A stretch of DNA of 64,000 nt from positions 1 through 64,000 of the forward strand of contig CAZQWM010000002.1 of the NCBI GenBank assembly GCA_964597035.1, read 5' to 3'. Below are positions 16,649 through 26,328 of the stretch, one piece after another; positions within the stretch are counted from its first letter, which is position 1, and each line of letters starts with the position of its first letter. The notes under the pieces were generated by a model. It did not search any database, was not told the DNA's origin, and was given only the letters and a program-made list of their open reading frames with translations. Source of the stretch: Fen-1362 sp964597035 (GTDB lineage: Bacteria; Planctomycetota; Phycisphaerae; Sedimentisphaerales; Anaerobacaceae). A program made the position numbers and the translations under genes.

Positions 16649-19600
16649 TCATCCACCCTTGGGCGTGCCAAAAATCTCGAGCGTCTCCTTAATCACCGGC
16701 AATGTCTTCGTCGTCACCTGCGGATTGTCGGCTTTACCCCTGACCTCAACACGAACCACCGCCCGGCCAAGCCCTTCCGTCAGCGACTGCCAGAACGACG
16801 GCTTAGACGCTGCCAGACGACGCCCCCTCGCCGTCAATGTCAAGCTGATATCGTCGCTTTTCAAATCCAGTGTTCCGGACCCGTCAAACGCAAGCGACTT
16901 GCCCGATAAATCAAGCTCCCGGAAAAACACCCTGTCGTCCTGGATATACGCATCAACCACCATCTGGTCGAACGCATAATCGCTTGGCTCAGTCAGGTTT
17001 AGAACCTGCAGAAGTTTCGCCAACGGCGACAGCTTTCCAATCTCCATATCGATTATCTTCAGCCGGCAGCGGCCGATTTCTATACTGTCGTTGGCAACCG
17101 AACCCAATACGCTAAGCGACCCGCTTATCGAACCCGTTGAATAATGTTCCTCACCCTGCGGCTCCCTGTTCGGTGTATCTGAAAGGAACTTCTCAAGGTC
17201 CGCGCCGGCCACGCTCGCCTCAAGAATATAACCCAGCCCCGTCTCCTCCTCACCTTTGAGTTGCAGCTTGCCTATCATTTTCCCGTCGTAAAAATCCGCT
17301 ACAAAATATCTGCTGAGCCACTGCCGTCTTCTGGCGTCATACATTAAAACGGTGTCCACCTTTGATAAATTCTTTCCCTTGAACCTGACGTTCTCACCGC
17401 TGAAACTAACCTCACCCGCTTTTATCTGAACCCCCTCCTCTTCAGTCATTCCCTCGCCCCACGCCAGCATCCCTCTCATCTTCATCATCGATTCGGTCTG
17501 CTCGCCCGCAATCCTGTGAATCGCCCTCGCCGTCATATTTCTAAGCTCAATCTGTGACCGTCTTATCGCTATCGTCCCGGAAATGTCACGAAGCGGGTAA
17601 GGCAGGAAATTGCAGTCTATCTCGTCGCCTAAACATTCTATAATCAACTGATTCTCCGAACAATCCGCCCGCGAGCCGTTGTTCATCTCCGCTTTCAGAT
17701 TCACTTTCCCTCTCGGCCGAAATTCCGCAAGCAGCTCCGACATCGGCCCAGGCAGTGTCGCACCAAGCTCTTCGCTTAGCTCTATATTCTCCGCCAGCAT
17801 CGACAAACAATATCCGAGCTCTCTCGCCTTTTTCGCAGGCCAAACCTGGCCCGTAAGCTTCACCTCTCCCGTCCCGTACCTCCCGTTTAGCTCCTCAACA
17901 TTCACCACATCCGGACTGAATATCACCCTGCCCGTTACGTCATTGATTAAAATTGGCAGTACATTCGCCCTTATTGAGCTGCCCTTCGGAAATACTTCCG
18001 CGGTATATCCAATCACTTCCTGCCCTGCTTCGCTGCTTACCGTTATCGACGTATCGAACTGCCCCTTCGTCTCGAACTGCTCGTAAAACTCCTTCTGTGC
18101 CGCCGGCAGCGCCTCTGCAAGCGTAGAATCCAGCGGTATATTCTCCCCTTTTATCGAAAGTGCGTACATAGGCAGCCCCTCGCCGCCCATGCCAACCATC
18201 CCGTTAATCGTTATCTTCCGGCCGCCCCACTCCGAAATAACGTTTGAAAGCTCAATAACCCCCACGGAGAAAACCAATGACCCTCGCGCGCCCTTTAGCG
18301 GATAGCCGAACCCCGCGTATTTGCCGTCCACGCCGAGCAACTCCACTGCAAGAGCGCCCTTTGTGTCCGTAGCAGACTGCCGGGCACGCGAATAATTTAT
18401 CGCCACCACTCCGCTCGGCGAAAAGTCCGACCAGAACTTCTGCGCGTTTGCGTCAAGCGCGTCATACAGCTCCTTGTCCAGCACCATATTCGCGCTGGTT
18501 ATCTGAAGCTCATATTTCCAGTTCGGCCCGAAGTCCGTCGCCCACCCCCCAATCTCCAGCGCCACCTCTCCGTGCCGACCTACAAGCCCTTTCAATATCG
18601 CACTTTGTTCCGTAAGGTCTATTTGCCCCGTTATGTGCTCTACCGTATACGCAAACTTCGCATCGCACACTGCCACGTCTGTGCAGTTAACCACTCCAGA
18701 CAGCGTGCTCTCATTAGGACGCTCAATATTCCCCGAAGCAAGCAGGTCAATATCAATTCTCCCCGACGGATTATATCGCTCAAAAAATTTCTGCAGTGCA
18801 TGAACAAATGGCAGCTTTTCGGCTATCGACTCTGTGTCGAACGAAAATGCTCTTCGCGCCTCACTCGGAAAAACCGTAAATCCCTTCAGCCGCCCCATAA
18901 GCTCAAACGACTTGTCCTTGTCGTAATGTAGCTCCACGTCCAGCGTTTTTATAGTCCACGACCGCGCAAAACCCGGCACGTCATCGGACGATATCCTCCC
19001 GCCAACTACTAATCGCCCCGGCTGCCATGAACCGAAGACCGCGCTTTTACCGAAATCCTGCCTGCTCGCCCCAGATATATCAAAACTGTATCCGCCGAGG
19101 ATTTTCGGCGCAGGCCGTAAACCAACAGAAACCGGAGACCTCGCTATTACACGGACCCTGCCGTCAACGACCTTGCTGTATTCGACCTCTCCGTTCTCAA
19201 GCCATACAAGAGGCAGCCGCCCACCTACTCGCGCCTTCGGTATCTTCAACGCCGCTAAGTTCCACTCACCATTGTCTGAGTTATACTGCGCCCTCAGCAA
19301 AAAATCGTCGACGTACACCTCCTTCAATCTCGGCCGCAGCGCAAATATGCTGCTCAGCCGAAAATGAACCCTTACCGTCTCTGCCTTCAAAATAGAATTG
19401 TCGTAGCTCACCTGCTTATGTGGACGAACCAGAAGCCCCCTGATAAAAACCGACCCGTCATAGCGAAACGATATTGAGCCGACCTCGATTTGCGTATTCG
19501 TAAAATCCGAAAGCAGCTTTACCGCCACCTTCGGCAAAACGCGACCCGCAAGCGAAAACAAAACCCATATCACCACGCCGCTCAGTAAAAACTCGACAAA

Positions 19601-19660
19601 CCACCAGACCGCCCTCCTGCCGCCGCTCTTTTTACCTCGCTTTTTCAAAACCGACGGCAT
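16649..19660 (-). CDS. AsmA-like envelope protein (lipid-transport bridge family)
   Basis: A 1003-residue protein with one N-terminal membrane anchor (about 18-45) after a basic KKRGKKSGGRR start, then a long, strand-rich periplasmic body and a C-terminal AsmA-like region (about 865-985, with GRCRLKIIDMEIGKLSPL and DGSGTLDLKSD). Proteins of this class (AsmA, TamB, YhdP) form long beta-taco structures thought to carry phospholipids across the periplasm. It starts 19 bases after purD, so it is probably co-transcribed with it, a pairing with no obvious functional link. It also neighbours the RND lipid-transport cluster. Confidence 0.8.
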   Translation of the reverse strand: MPSVLKKRGKKSGGRRAVWWFVEFLLSGVVIWVLFSLAGRVLPKVAVKLLSDFTNTQIEVGSISFRYDGSVFIRGLLVRPHKQVSYDNSILKAETVRVHFRLSSIFALRPRLKEVYVDDFLLRAQYNSDNGEWNLAALKIPKARVGGRLPLVWLENGEVEYSKVVDGRVRVIARSPVSVGLRPAPKILGGYSFDISGASRQDFGKSAVFGSWQPGRLVVGGRISSDDVPGFARSWTIKTLDVELHYDKDKSFELMGRLKGFTVFPSEARRAFSFDTESIAEKLPFVHALQKFFERYNPSGRIDIDLLASGNIERPNESTLSGVVNCTDVAVCDAKFAYTVEHITGQIDLTEQSAILKGLVGRHGEVALEIGGWATDFGPNWKYELQITSANMVLDKELYDALDANAQKFWSDFSPSGVVAINYSRARQSATDTKGALAVELLGVDGKYAGFGYPLKGARGSLVFSVGVIELSNVISEWGGRKITINGMVGMGGEGLPMYALSIKGENIPLDSTLAEALPAAQKEFYEQFETKGQFDTSITVSSEAGQEVIGYTAEVFPKGSSIRANVLPILINDVTGRVIFSPDVVNVEELNGRYGTGEVKLTGQVWPAKKARELGYCLSMLAENIELSEELGATLPGPMSELLAEFRPRGKVNLKAEMNNGSRADCSENQLIIECLGDEIDCNFLPYPLRDISGTIAIRRSQIELRNMTARAIHRIAGEQTESMMKMRGMLAWGEGMTEEEGVQIKAGEVSFSGENVRFKGKNLSKVDTVLMYDARRRQWLSRYFVADFYDGKMIGKLQLKGEEETGLGYILEASVAGADLEKFLSDTPNREPQGEEHYSTGSISGSLSVLGSVANDSIEIGRCRLKIIDMEIGKLSPLAKLLQVLNLTEPSDYAFDQMVVDAYIQDDRVFFRELDLSGKSLAFDGSGTLDLKSDDISLTLTARGRRLAASKPSFWQSLTEGLGRAVVRVEVRGKADNPQVTTKTLPVIKETLEIFGTPKGG

Positions 19661-19679
19661 AGCTGTCTTCGCCCAAAAG

Positions 19680-20957
19680 TTATCGTCTCGCCTTCATCGC
19701 CTTGTCCGCGATGTCCCGGCGATAATACGCACCATCGAAGCTTATCTCCCCAACCGCTTCGTATGCCCTTGTCTTCGCCTCGGCTATCGTCTCCCCTGCC
19801 GCTGTAACCCCCAGCACCCTGCCTCCGGCCGTAACCAGCCGCCCGTCTTTCATTGCCGTCCCCGCGTGGAACACCACAACGTCACTCAGCTTTTCCGCCT
19901 CCTCAATTCCAGTTATTTCCTTGCCCTTCTCGTAATCACCCGGATACCCCCCCGAAGCCATCACCACGCAAACCGCAGGCCGAGTGTCCCACTCCAACGT
20001 CACCTCTTCTAATCGCCGCTCACAAACCGCTAAGCAAACTTCCAGCAAATCGCTCTTCAATCGCATCAAAATCGGCTGTGTCTCCGGGTCTCCGAACCGC
20101 ACGTTAAATTCCAGTACCCTCGGCCCCCCCGCCGTCATCATCAGCCCCGCGTAAAGCACTCCCTTATATGGCGTCTCATTGCGATTCATACAGTCCACTA
20201 CAGGAACCAAAATCTCCCGCTCAATCTGGCCCATTATCTCATCCGTCACCACAGGCGCCGGGCTGTACGCCCCCATACCACCGGTGTTCGGCCCCGTATC
20301 TCCGTCGCCTACCGGCTTATGGTCCTGCGACGACTCCATTAGGTAGATACTTCTGCCGTCCACAAATGCTAATATCGACGCCTCCTCCCCAATCAGTTTA
20401 TCCTCAACCACTATTTTCGCCCCCGCCGCCCCGAAAATCCTGTCCACCATTATCCTCTCAGCCGCTAATATCCCATCCACCGGGTCATCGCATACTATCA
20501 CGCCCTTTCCCGCTGCCAGCCCCGCCGCCTTCACCACCACCGGCTCATCCCTGCTCGCTATATATGCCTTGGCATGCTCGAACCTGTCGAAAACCCTCCC
20601 CTCAGCCGTCGATACCGAGCTTGACCGCATTATCTGCTTTGAAAACGCCTTATCCGCCTCCAGTTGCGCCGCCCTCTTCAATGGCCCGAACGCCTTTATC
20701 CCAATACCTTCGAACTCATCCACTATTCCTTCCGCCAGTGGTTTCTCAGGCCCAATTATCACAAGCTCGACTTTGTTCTCCTTGCCGAATTTGACCAGCC
20801 CTTCGATGTCGTTTGCCTTTATAGCAACATTCTCGCCGCACTTCGCCGTCCCCGGATTCCCCGGCGCGATATACATCTTTGTAAGCTGCTTCGATTGTGC
20901 AAGTTTCCACGCTATCGCGTGCTCTCTACCTCCGCCGCCGACTAATAATACTCTCAT
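19680..20957 (-). CDS. purD: Phosphoribosylamine--glycine ligase (GAR synthetase)
   Basis: A 425-residue ATP-grasp enzyme that joins glycine to phosphoribosylamine, the second step of purine synthesis. Landmarks are the N-terminal VLLVGGGGREHAIAW, GPEKPLAEGI, the ATP-binding VVKAAGLAAGKGVIV, and PNTGGMGAYSPAP followed by FNVRFGDPETQP. Length is normal. The ATG at 20957 follows GGAG. The region after the hinge reads MRSSSVSTAEG where most homologues have a Pro-Thr, a minor difference. It lies upstream of an AsmA-like gene and downstream of csrA, from which a terminator separates it. Confidence 0.97.
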   Translation of the reverse strand: MRVLLVGGGGREHAIAWKLAQSKQLTKMYIAPGNPGTAKCGENVAIKANDIEGLVKFGKENKVELVIIGPEKPLAEGIVDEFEGIGIKAFGPLKRAAQLEADKAFSKQIMRSSSVSTAEGRVFDRFEHAKAYIASRDEPVVVKAAGLAAGKGVIVCDDPVDGILAAERIMVDRIFGAAGAKIVVEDKLIGEEASILAFVDGRSIYLMESSQDHKPVGDGDTGPNTGGMGAYSPAPVVTDEIMGQIEREILVPVVDCMNRNETPYKGVLYAGLMMTAGGPRVLEFNVRFGDPETQPILMRLKSDLLEVCLAVCERRLEEVTLEWDTRPAVCVVMASGGYPGDYEKGKEITGIEEAEKLSDVVVFHAGTAMKDGRLVTAGGRVLGVTAAGETIAEAKTRAYEAVGEISFDGAYYRRDIADKAMKARR

Positions 20958-21083
20958 TTGCCTGCTCCGAAACCTTTCCGCTGCATCTTATCCTTTATTC
21001 GCCTCTTTCTAAAATTACTCTACCAAAACCCAGAAGACCTCTCAACACTATTCCCCTGCCCCACAATCCCAAAATCAGCGCAT

Positions 21084-21119
21084 AAAAAACCGGCCTGCCG
21101 TTCAATTCCGACAGGCCGG
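21084..21119 (-). terminator. Rho-independent terminator after csrA
   Basis: Two 11-base arms, CCGGCCTGTCG and CGGCAGGCCGG, pair with a single G-U and an 8-base loop, followed on the minus strand by six U (21084-21089). It ends the csrA transcript about 30 bases after the stop codon and isolates it from purD. Confidence 0.9.
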
Positions 21120-21150
21120 ACAAATCTCAGCTTTAGCTGTTATATACCTC

Positions 21151-21342
21151 CTACTCCTGCTGCTTTTGCGCCTGCTGCTTTTCCCGCTGAATTGCCTCGT
21201 AAACCTCTTTGCGATGAACCGGTATCTCTTTCGGCGCCGTTATCCCCAGCCGAACCTTATCCCCCCTCACGTCAACTATCGTGATTTCAACATTGTCGCC
21301 GACCATTATCGATTCATCTTTTTGCCGACTAAGCACAAGCAT
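21151..21342 (-). CDS. csrA: Carbon storage regulator CsrA
   Basis: A 63-residue RNA-binding dimer protein. The RNA-contacting residues are present: Leu4 and Arg6 in MLVLSR, and Val42-His43-Arg44 in IPVHRKEVYE. The Gln/Lys-rich tail is common. CsrA binds GGA motifs near ribosome sites and alters translation or decay of target mRNAs, often for motility and polysaccharide genes. No FliW or flagellin gene is nearby. AAGGAG lies eight bases before the ATG and a strong terminator follows, so it is probably a single-gene transcript. Confidence 0.95.
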   Translation of the reverse strand: MLVLSRQKDESIMVGDNVEITIVDVRGDKVRLGITAPKEIPVHRKEVYEAIQREKQQAQKQQE

Positions 21343-21634
21343 CTGTCAACTCCTTTTGCAGGGCGGGCTGTCCTATTAACTTACGACCAGGGCGTAACTT
21401 CTGTTCATCCCCTGGCTTTTGGTCATGCCGTATTGCAGTTCGCCGACCTGCAAATCCAAGTATTTCTTCGGCTAATTTTAGGAGTGAAAACAACGAATTT
21501 TTACTTTGTGCTGCAGGCGGCACTTGGTTATGGGACGGTTGTCGTGTAAAGTCTTGATAAACAGGAACTTAGCTTAGCTTACGGTGAAAAAAGATATTCT
21601 CGGCTGGTTCGAGCCAAAGGCGTATAGCTGCTTT

Positions 21635-22534
21635 TTAGTTGCTTTCGGCCTCTTGTTCTCGCGAGTGACCATAGCGTACGGCCAGCCAGTAACCGGCGAT
21701 TGACCCCAGAGAGCCGAAAGCAACAATCTGAATCGGCAGGACGGCTAAGACGGAGCCGGGGAAAAAAACGGCGGGCCATCGGCTGGCAAAATCCGCCAGA
21801 ATGTCGCTCTTGCCGTAGGTGCTGAGAGAAAGAGGAATTACCAGACAGGATGCTATAACGGGCCAGGTATAATCAAGGCCTAGTAATTTTTTCACAAGAA
21901 AGGCCATAACACCGAATGCGACAAACACGCCAAAGCCAATCTGGGCGTTGCTCGGCTGACCTATTACGGTGCCGGCTGACAAATCCTTCAGCGTAAAATC
22001 AGTTGCAAAGATTCCTATGAAAACCGGTACCAGCATAGCCGAAGCAACAATCGCCGCTACGGGATATACGCAGGAAACAATACTGCGCTTGGCCAGCTTG
22101 GTGTCCGGCTCAGGTTTTGGATGTCGAAGGATATGTGTCGCCAAATAACCGGCAACGACCAGCCCCAGCCACAGCAGCGTTTCCCATTCCATAGTGGAAT
22201 ACAGCCGTTCCCTGCTGACGACGGAACTATTGAGTTGCATCAATGACCCCATCGTACCGGACCGGAATGCCCAGACAGCAAGGCCCGCGGGAACTGCGAG
22301 TACCCCAATTTGGCCGCCATAAGGCCAACTCAGAAAATACGCAATCAATCCAACACAAAAAGCAAGCGCAAGCAGCAGCACAACATCACGAGAGCTTATC
22401 ATCGCGCTGACAACCGAGACGACGCCGAACGGTTCCGCCGGTGCGACCAAAGGCCAGGCCAGCATCCCTATCAGCCCGATACCCACTGCCGCCGCAAGGC
22501 CGATTCGTATCTTAATTGGCCAGGATAACTCCAC
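21635..22534 (-). CDS. Polytopic membrane protein of unknown function
   Basis: A 299-residue protein with about eight hydrophobic helices, starting with a GTG at 22534 preceded by GGAG. Helices lie near residues 10-30, 50-70, 76-92, 117-135, 155-175, 200-218, 224-245 and 262-285. Loops are short except for a central one around 92-116. I recognise no family motif. It ends in a charged HSREQEAESN tail, probably cytoplasmic. Neighbours are csrA and a phosphatase-superfamily enzyme, with gaps on both sides, so context does not suggest a role. Confidence 0.7.
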   Translation of the reverse strand: MELSWPIKIRIGLAAAVGIGLIGMLAWPLVAPAEPFGVVSVVSAMISSRDVVLLLALAFCVGLIAYFLSWPYGGQIGVLAVPAGLAVWAFRSGTMGSLMQLNSSVVSRERLYSTMEWETLLWLGLVVAGYLATHILRHPKPEPDTKLAKRSIVSCVYPVAAIVASAMLVPVFIGIFATDFTLKDLSAGTVIGQPSNAQIGFGVFVAFGVMAFLVKKLLGLDYTWPVIASCLVIPLSLSTYGKSDILADFASRWPAVFFPGSVLAVLPIQIVAFGSLGSIAGYWLAVRYGHSREQEAESN

Positions 22535-22710
22535 GCGTTTTACTCCAGCAAATTAAAGTCGCATAAAGATAGCACACATGACAACACTCAGCAACGCCCA
22601 ATTCCACCAGCGAGATATCGCTTCTAAACAAAATTCAACCACTCGCAGACCATAACACAAGAAAAGTACCCAACAAAATCAAACAGAGGGGCTTTAATAA
22701 AATTGCGCTC

Positions 22711-24321
22711 TTATTCAAGATAGCCAAGCTGAGAAAGCTTCTCCGCTATTGCCGCCTGCTCATCTCTCGAAAGTCTTTGGCCCTTCGTGGATTTTATACG
22801 GATTCGCTCCTGTTGCTGCTGATAATGTAACTCCGGCTGCCTGGAAAAAACATCAATCAATACTTCACCATCCATATAAGCCGGTATTTTCGCCCCGACA
22901 GCGGCATACACGGTGGGAGCTATATTGACTATGCCGCTAAGCCTGTCATTTGCCGGATTTATATTTGCCCCCGAAATGCTGAATATCCCCTCTGGATGAT
23001 GATAGCTTGAACCATCACGGGCCTCTTTTACATACTGTCGCTTATGAGCACGCAAGCTCATGTTATGCCCCGGAGACGGCACGAGTATTAAATCGCCGAA
23101 TCTCTCAGGGTCGAGTCCGCTCACACCATAAAGCTCCTCCGGCGTGGCCACTCTTGCAAAAAGCGGCCTTCCCGTATAAGGATTAACGACCTGCGTAAAC
23201 CGGCGGCGCAGGTCCTCAAGAACATTTCTATATTCCTCCCCCGGCTCGATGAAACCCGACGGCTGACGACCTTTCACATTTATATAGAGATAACCGCTTA
23301 TGGACGTATGCATCACTACGGCTTTGGAATGCTCATAATCTATATTGACGTTCAGCCGTTCCGTATCAAAACATTCAGGCAGTCTTTTCGAGGGAAACAG
23401 CCGCCAATTCAACTTGTTTTTCCAGCTTCGAATTTCCCTGGCAATCTTACGTCTCAAACGCCCGTACAGCCGAAGGTATCCCCACTGATACAGCAGCGAA
23501 TTCGGCTCGATGTCTCCCACCCTGTCCGAGAAACCATGATCGCTCACAACAACTGTAATCAACTCCTCGGTCTCTGCCAAATCCATCAATCGGCCGATTA
23601 TCCCATCGAGCTTTTCAAACGCCTTGAATAACCTGTCACGCTGCGGGACATATCGGTCTCTCAAATCCGCTTTGAGGTATGACCATATCCTGTGCTGCAT
23701 CATATCGATGTCCTGGAACTCGACCATCATTACGTCCCAGTTTATTTCCTCGCTGACCAATTTCGCCGCCTCGTATTTCTGCTCGAAGCTGCGCTCGACG
23801 CGTTTTACATTCTCGTCGAACTTCTCCAAGCTGTCGCCCTTCTCCCAGTTCCAGTCGGCCCTGACCTCATAGTCTCCAACACGTTCGAGGAGTCTGTTCT
23901 TGAAATCCTTCGGATAAGTTAAATCCATCTCGATGCCGGGACAGCCGTAACCGGCAACCATAATCCCGTTTATTTCCGGGCAGGGATACGTCCAGGGCAC
24001 GTTTATGCTCGCCACTTTATAACCCTGATTACTCAGCTCCTGCCAGATATTCGGGACAAGACAATCCCCTGAGCTGCTGATTTCCATACGATTTTCTTTG
24101 AAGTTGTATTGCTGGAAACCGGCTATACCGTGCGTCGAAGGCAGGCATCCAGTAATACACGCGGTCCACGCCGCAGGAGTTATCGCCGGGTCGGTGGATT
24201 CGAGTATGCCGGAGTAACCCTCATTTTTCAATCTTCTCAGGTTAGGCATATGGTGTTCGAGCAGGAAATCATCAAACACGTCCCACGTTCCCCCATCCAG
24301 TCCAATAATCAAAACTTTCAT
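22711..24321 (-). CDS. Alkaline phosphatase superfamily phosphodiesterase/phosphotransferase
   Basis: A 536-residue protein of the type I phosphodiesterase/nucleotide pyrophosphatase group. Metal-site signatures are in order: GLDGGTWD (Asp8), PAITPAAWTACITG with the likely nucleophile Thr, EFQDIDMMQHRIW with Asp/His ligands, and VVSDHGFSD. There is no signal peptide, so it is probably cytoplasmic, as are many archaeal and planctomycete homologues annotated as predicted AP-superfamily enzymes. It could cleave nucleotide or sugar phosphodiesters. GGAGGCAGGT precedes the ATG. The substrate is unknown and no nearby gene indicates it. Confidence 0.8.
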   Translation of the reverse strand: MKVLIIGLDGGTWDVFDDFLLEHHMPNLRRLKNEGYSGILESTDPAITPAAWTACITGCLPSTHGIAGFQQYNFKENRMEISSSGDCLVPNIWQELSNQGYKVASINVPWTYPCPEINGIMVAGYGCPGIEMDLTYPKDFKNRLLERVGDYEVRADWNWEKGDSLEKFDENVKRVERSFEQKYEAAKLVSEEINWDVMMVEFQDIDMMQHRIWSYLKADLRDRYVPQRDRLFKAFEKLDGIIGRLMDLAETEELITVVVSDHGFSDRVGDIEPNSLLYQWGYLRLYGRLRRKIAREIRSWKNKLNWRLFPSKRLPECFDTERLNVNIDYEHSKAVVMHTSISGYLYINVKGRQPSGFIEPGEEYRNVLEDLRRRFTQVVNPYTGRPLFARVATPEELYGVSGLDPERFGDLILVPSPGHNMSLRAHKRQYVKEARDGSSYHHPEGIFSISGANINPANDRLSGIVNIAPTVYAAVGAKIPAYMDGEVLIDVFSRQPELHYQQQQERIRIKSTKGQRLSRDEQAAIAEKLSQLGYLE

Positions 24322-24666
24322 ACCTGCCTCCCCTGCGCTAAATAAAACATTCCTGCCGCCCCCGCTCGAATATCCTGCTCGTTCGACGAATTAGCTGGCA
24401 TCGCATCTTCAATTTTTTACAACTGTGTCCTCTTATAGCATAATCGCTGCTGCTTTTCGATTTTTTTCTCAGATTGCCCCCCTTTTTTACCGCTCGACAG
24501 GTTAACAAAGACATGTGAGTAAATAAAAATCAGGAATAGTTTTTCACTCTCGCAATATATCTATGGTTTGTTTCGGACTTTTATCCACTCCCGGAGGATA
24601 GTGTTTTACAACTCAAATTCACTTCTAATTTTGATATTAGGACTTCGAATTTACGTTACAAAAGAA
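24322..24666. other. Intergenic region without recognisable feature
   Basis: This 345-base, T-rich gap lies between the end of the ETF-quinone oxidoreductase gene and the start of the phosphatase-superfamily gene. It should hold the phosphatase promoter. I see no RNA gene, terminator hairpin or repeat. Confidence 0.3.
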
Positions 24667-26328
24667 TCACATCCTTTTGTACCTCGGCCCGCCCGTCCCC
24701 TCCGGGCACCTCCAGCGGATATTATCGAACGGGCACTTCCTCTGGCACGTCTTGCAATGCAGGCAGTTCGATGGATTCGCCGGCTTCACCTCGCCCTGAA
24801 TGGTTTCATACACCCCGCCGGGACAGAACGTAATACAGGGACTGCCGAACTTCGGCGTGCATTCGGACCGGCAGACAGCCGGGTCCAGAATTGTAAGATG
24901 GCTCGGCTGCTCCTCACGATGACCCGTAGCTGCAACTGCCGTAAAGGTGTCCTTGTCGAAATCCTGATTCGGCTTCAGCCGATACTTCGCAGCCGTCATC
25001 GCCTCGTAATCCGGCTCAATCTCGAACACCGGCAGCAATTTCCCCAATACCGACAAAGGCATACCAATCAAAGGCCCGAACTTCGCCACCGTCTGCCGAA
25101 ACGTCGCCGCCCGCTTCATCTCCCTCGCGACGTTCGAATTCAAAATCAATTCCGTATATTTCAGGGCCGCACCCTGTGGTGCATCGCCTGACCCTGCAAT
25201 CGCCTTCGCCGCCCGCATACCGGAATCAATAGCATTATGCAGGCCCTTGATTTTCAGCATATTAACAAACCCGGCGCTGTCGCCAAGTATTAAGCAGTTG
25301 CCTTTGCCAATCGCCCCCGTCGCCGCGTCCCTCGGCACAGCGTACCAGCCGCCCTCCGGTATCATTTTCGCACCCGCCTCGACGACCGTCCCGCCCTCGA
25401 TATACTTCTTTACTCGTGTGTGTTCCTTGAACCGTGTCAGCGCATCCTGCGGATTGAAATCGCAGTACCTCCAGTCCGCCCCCACTATCATCCCGACCGA
25501 CAAATGCTCCTGCTGCCCCGCGTAAACAATCCCTCCGCCGAACATCCCCGGCCCGATTACAGGCGTCCATATAGGCCAGCCCATCGCGTGAACTACTCTC
25601 CCTGCGGTGAATTCGGCGTATTGTTCGGGCGAAACCTTGACTAATTCTTTGACGCCGACCGAGTAAAGCTGATTCGCCCTCCTTTTCAGCCCCGCTTTAT
25701 CGACGAATTGCTCGGTGAGCAGCCCGTCGCAGCCCTCTGCCAAAACGATGAATTTTGCACGGATAGTCTCGCCTTCCAAATAATTCGGCTGCTTATTTCC
25801 CTCCTTGTCGAGTCCCTGGTCAGCTAATTTCACCGCTGCTGCGCCGTTTTCACTGGTAATTATTTCTGCCGCTGCGAACCCGCAAAGCACTTCAACGCCT
25901 AAGTCTTTTGCGACCTGTGCTAAGTATCTCGTGAGTTTACTGATTGATACCGAATAATCTCCGATATGCATCATCTGGCCGAATCCCACGCCAAATATCT
26001 TCGCTAATCGAATTGCGATATGGATATTGAATCCAAATCTTTTGCTCAACAGGAACAGAACATCATCTTTATCAATTACGTGCGCCAAGACATCCCTGGC
26101 CGCATCACTATCCCGCCAGCCGGGCGATGCCGCGTCCAACAGCGTATGAATCGGCTCTTTTTCCAGCACCGCGCCGGAGAGATTATGATTACCAAGCTCG
26201 AACCCTTTCTCGATAACGCACACTTCCATTTCAGGCCGCAGTATTTTTATTTGTATCGCGCACGCCAATCCCGCCGGCCCCCCGCCGATGACTAATACCT
26301 CGACTTTGTTATAATCATTGTTCGCCAC
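24667..26328 (-). CDS. Electron transfer flavoprotein-quinone oxidoreductase (FixC/ETF-QO type)
   Basis: A 553-residue FAD and iron-sulfur enzyme that passes electrons from reduced ETF to the membrane quinone pool. The FAD loop VIGGGPAGLACA lies near residue 12, GDSAGFVN near 365, and a C-terminal ferredoxin-like domain has a CxxCxxCxxxCP cluster (NCLHCKTCQRKCP) plus an extra group, CRSEC. The GTG at 26328 is chosen because GGGAGGG precedes it and the GTG shares one base with the stop of the EtfBA gene (TAGTG), which implies translational coupling. An upstream start at 26403 would put 25 residues without family likeness on the N-terminus. It surely works with the fused ETF upstream. Confidence 0.9.
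   Translation of the reverse strand: MANNDYNKVEVLVIGGGPAGLACAIQIKILRPEMEVCVIEKGFELGNHNLSGAVLEKEPIHTLLDAASPGWRDSDAARDVLAHVIDKDDVLFLLSKRFGFNIHIAIRLAKIFGVGFGQMMHIGDYSVSISKLTRYLAQVAKDLGVEVLCGFAAAEIITSENGAAAVKLADQGLDKEGNKQPNYLEGETIRAKFIVLAEGCDGLLTEQFVDKAGLKRRANQLYSVGVKELVKVSPEQYAEFTAGRVVHAMGWPIWTPVIGPGMFGGGIVYAGQQEHLSVGMIVGADWRYCDFNPQDALTRFKEHTRVKKYIEGGTVVEAGAKMIPEGGWYAVPRDAATGAIGKGNCLILGDSAGFVNMLKIKGLHNAIDSGMRAAKAIAGSGDAPQGAALKYTELILNSNVAREMKRAATFRQTVAKFGPLIGMPLSVLGKLLPVFEIEPDYEAMTAAKYRLKPNQDFDKDTFTAVAATGHREEQPSHLTILDPAVCRSECTPKFGSPCITFCPGGVYETIQGEVKPANPSNCLHCKTCQRKCPFDNIRWRCPEGTGGPRYKRM

Noticed and set aside
20168..20794. Proline-rich plus-strand frame opposite purD
   Set aside because: Composition is an antisense effect of PurD codons.
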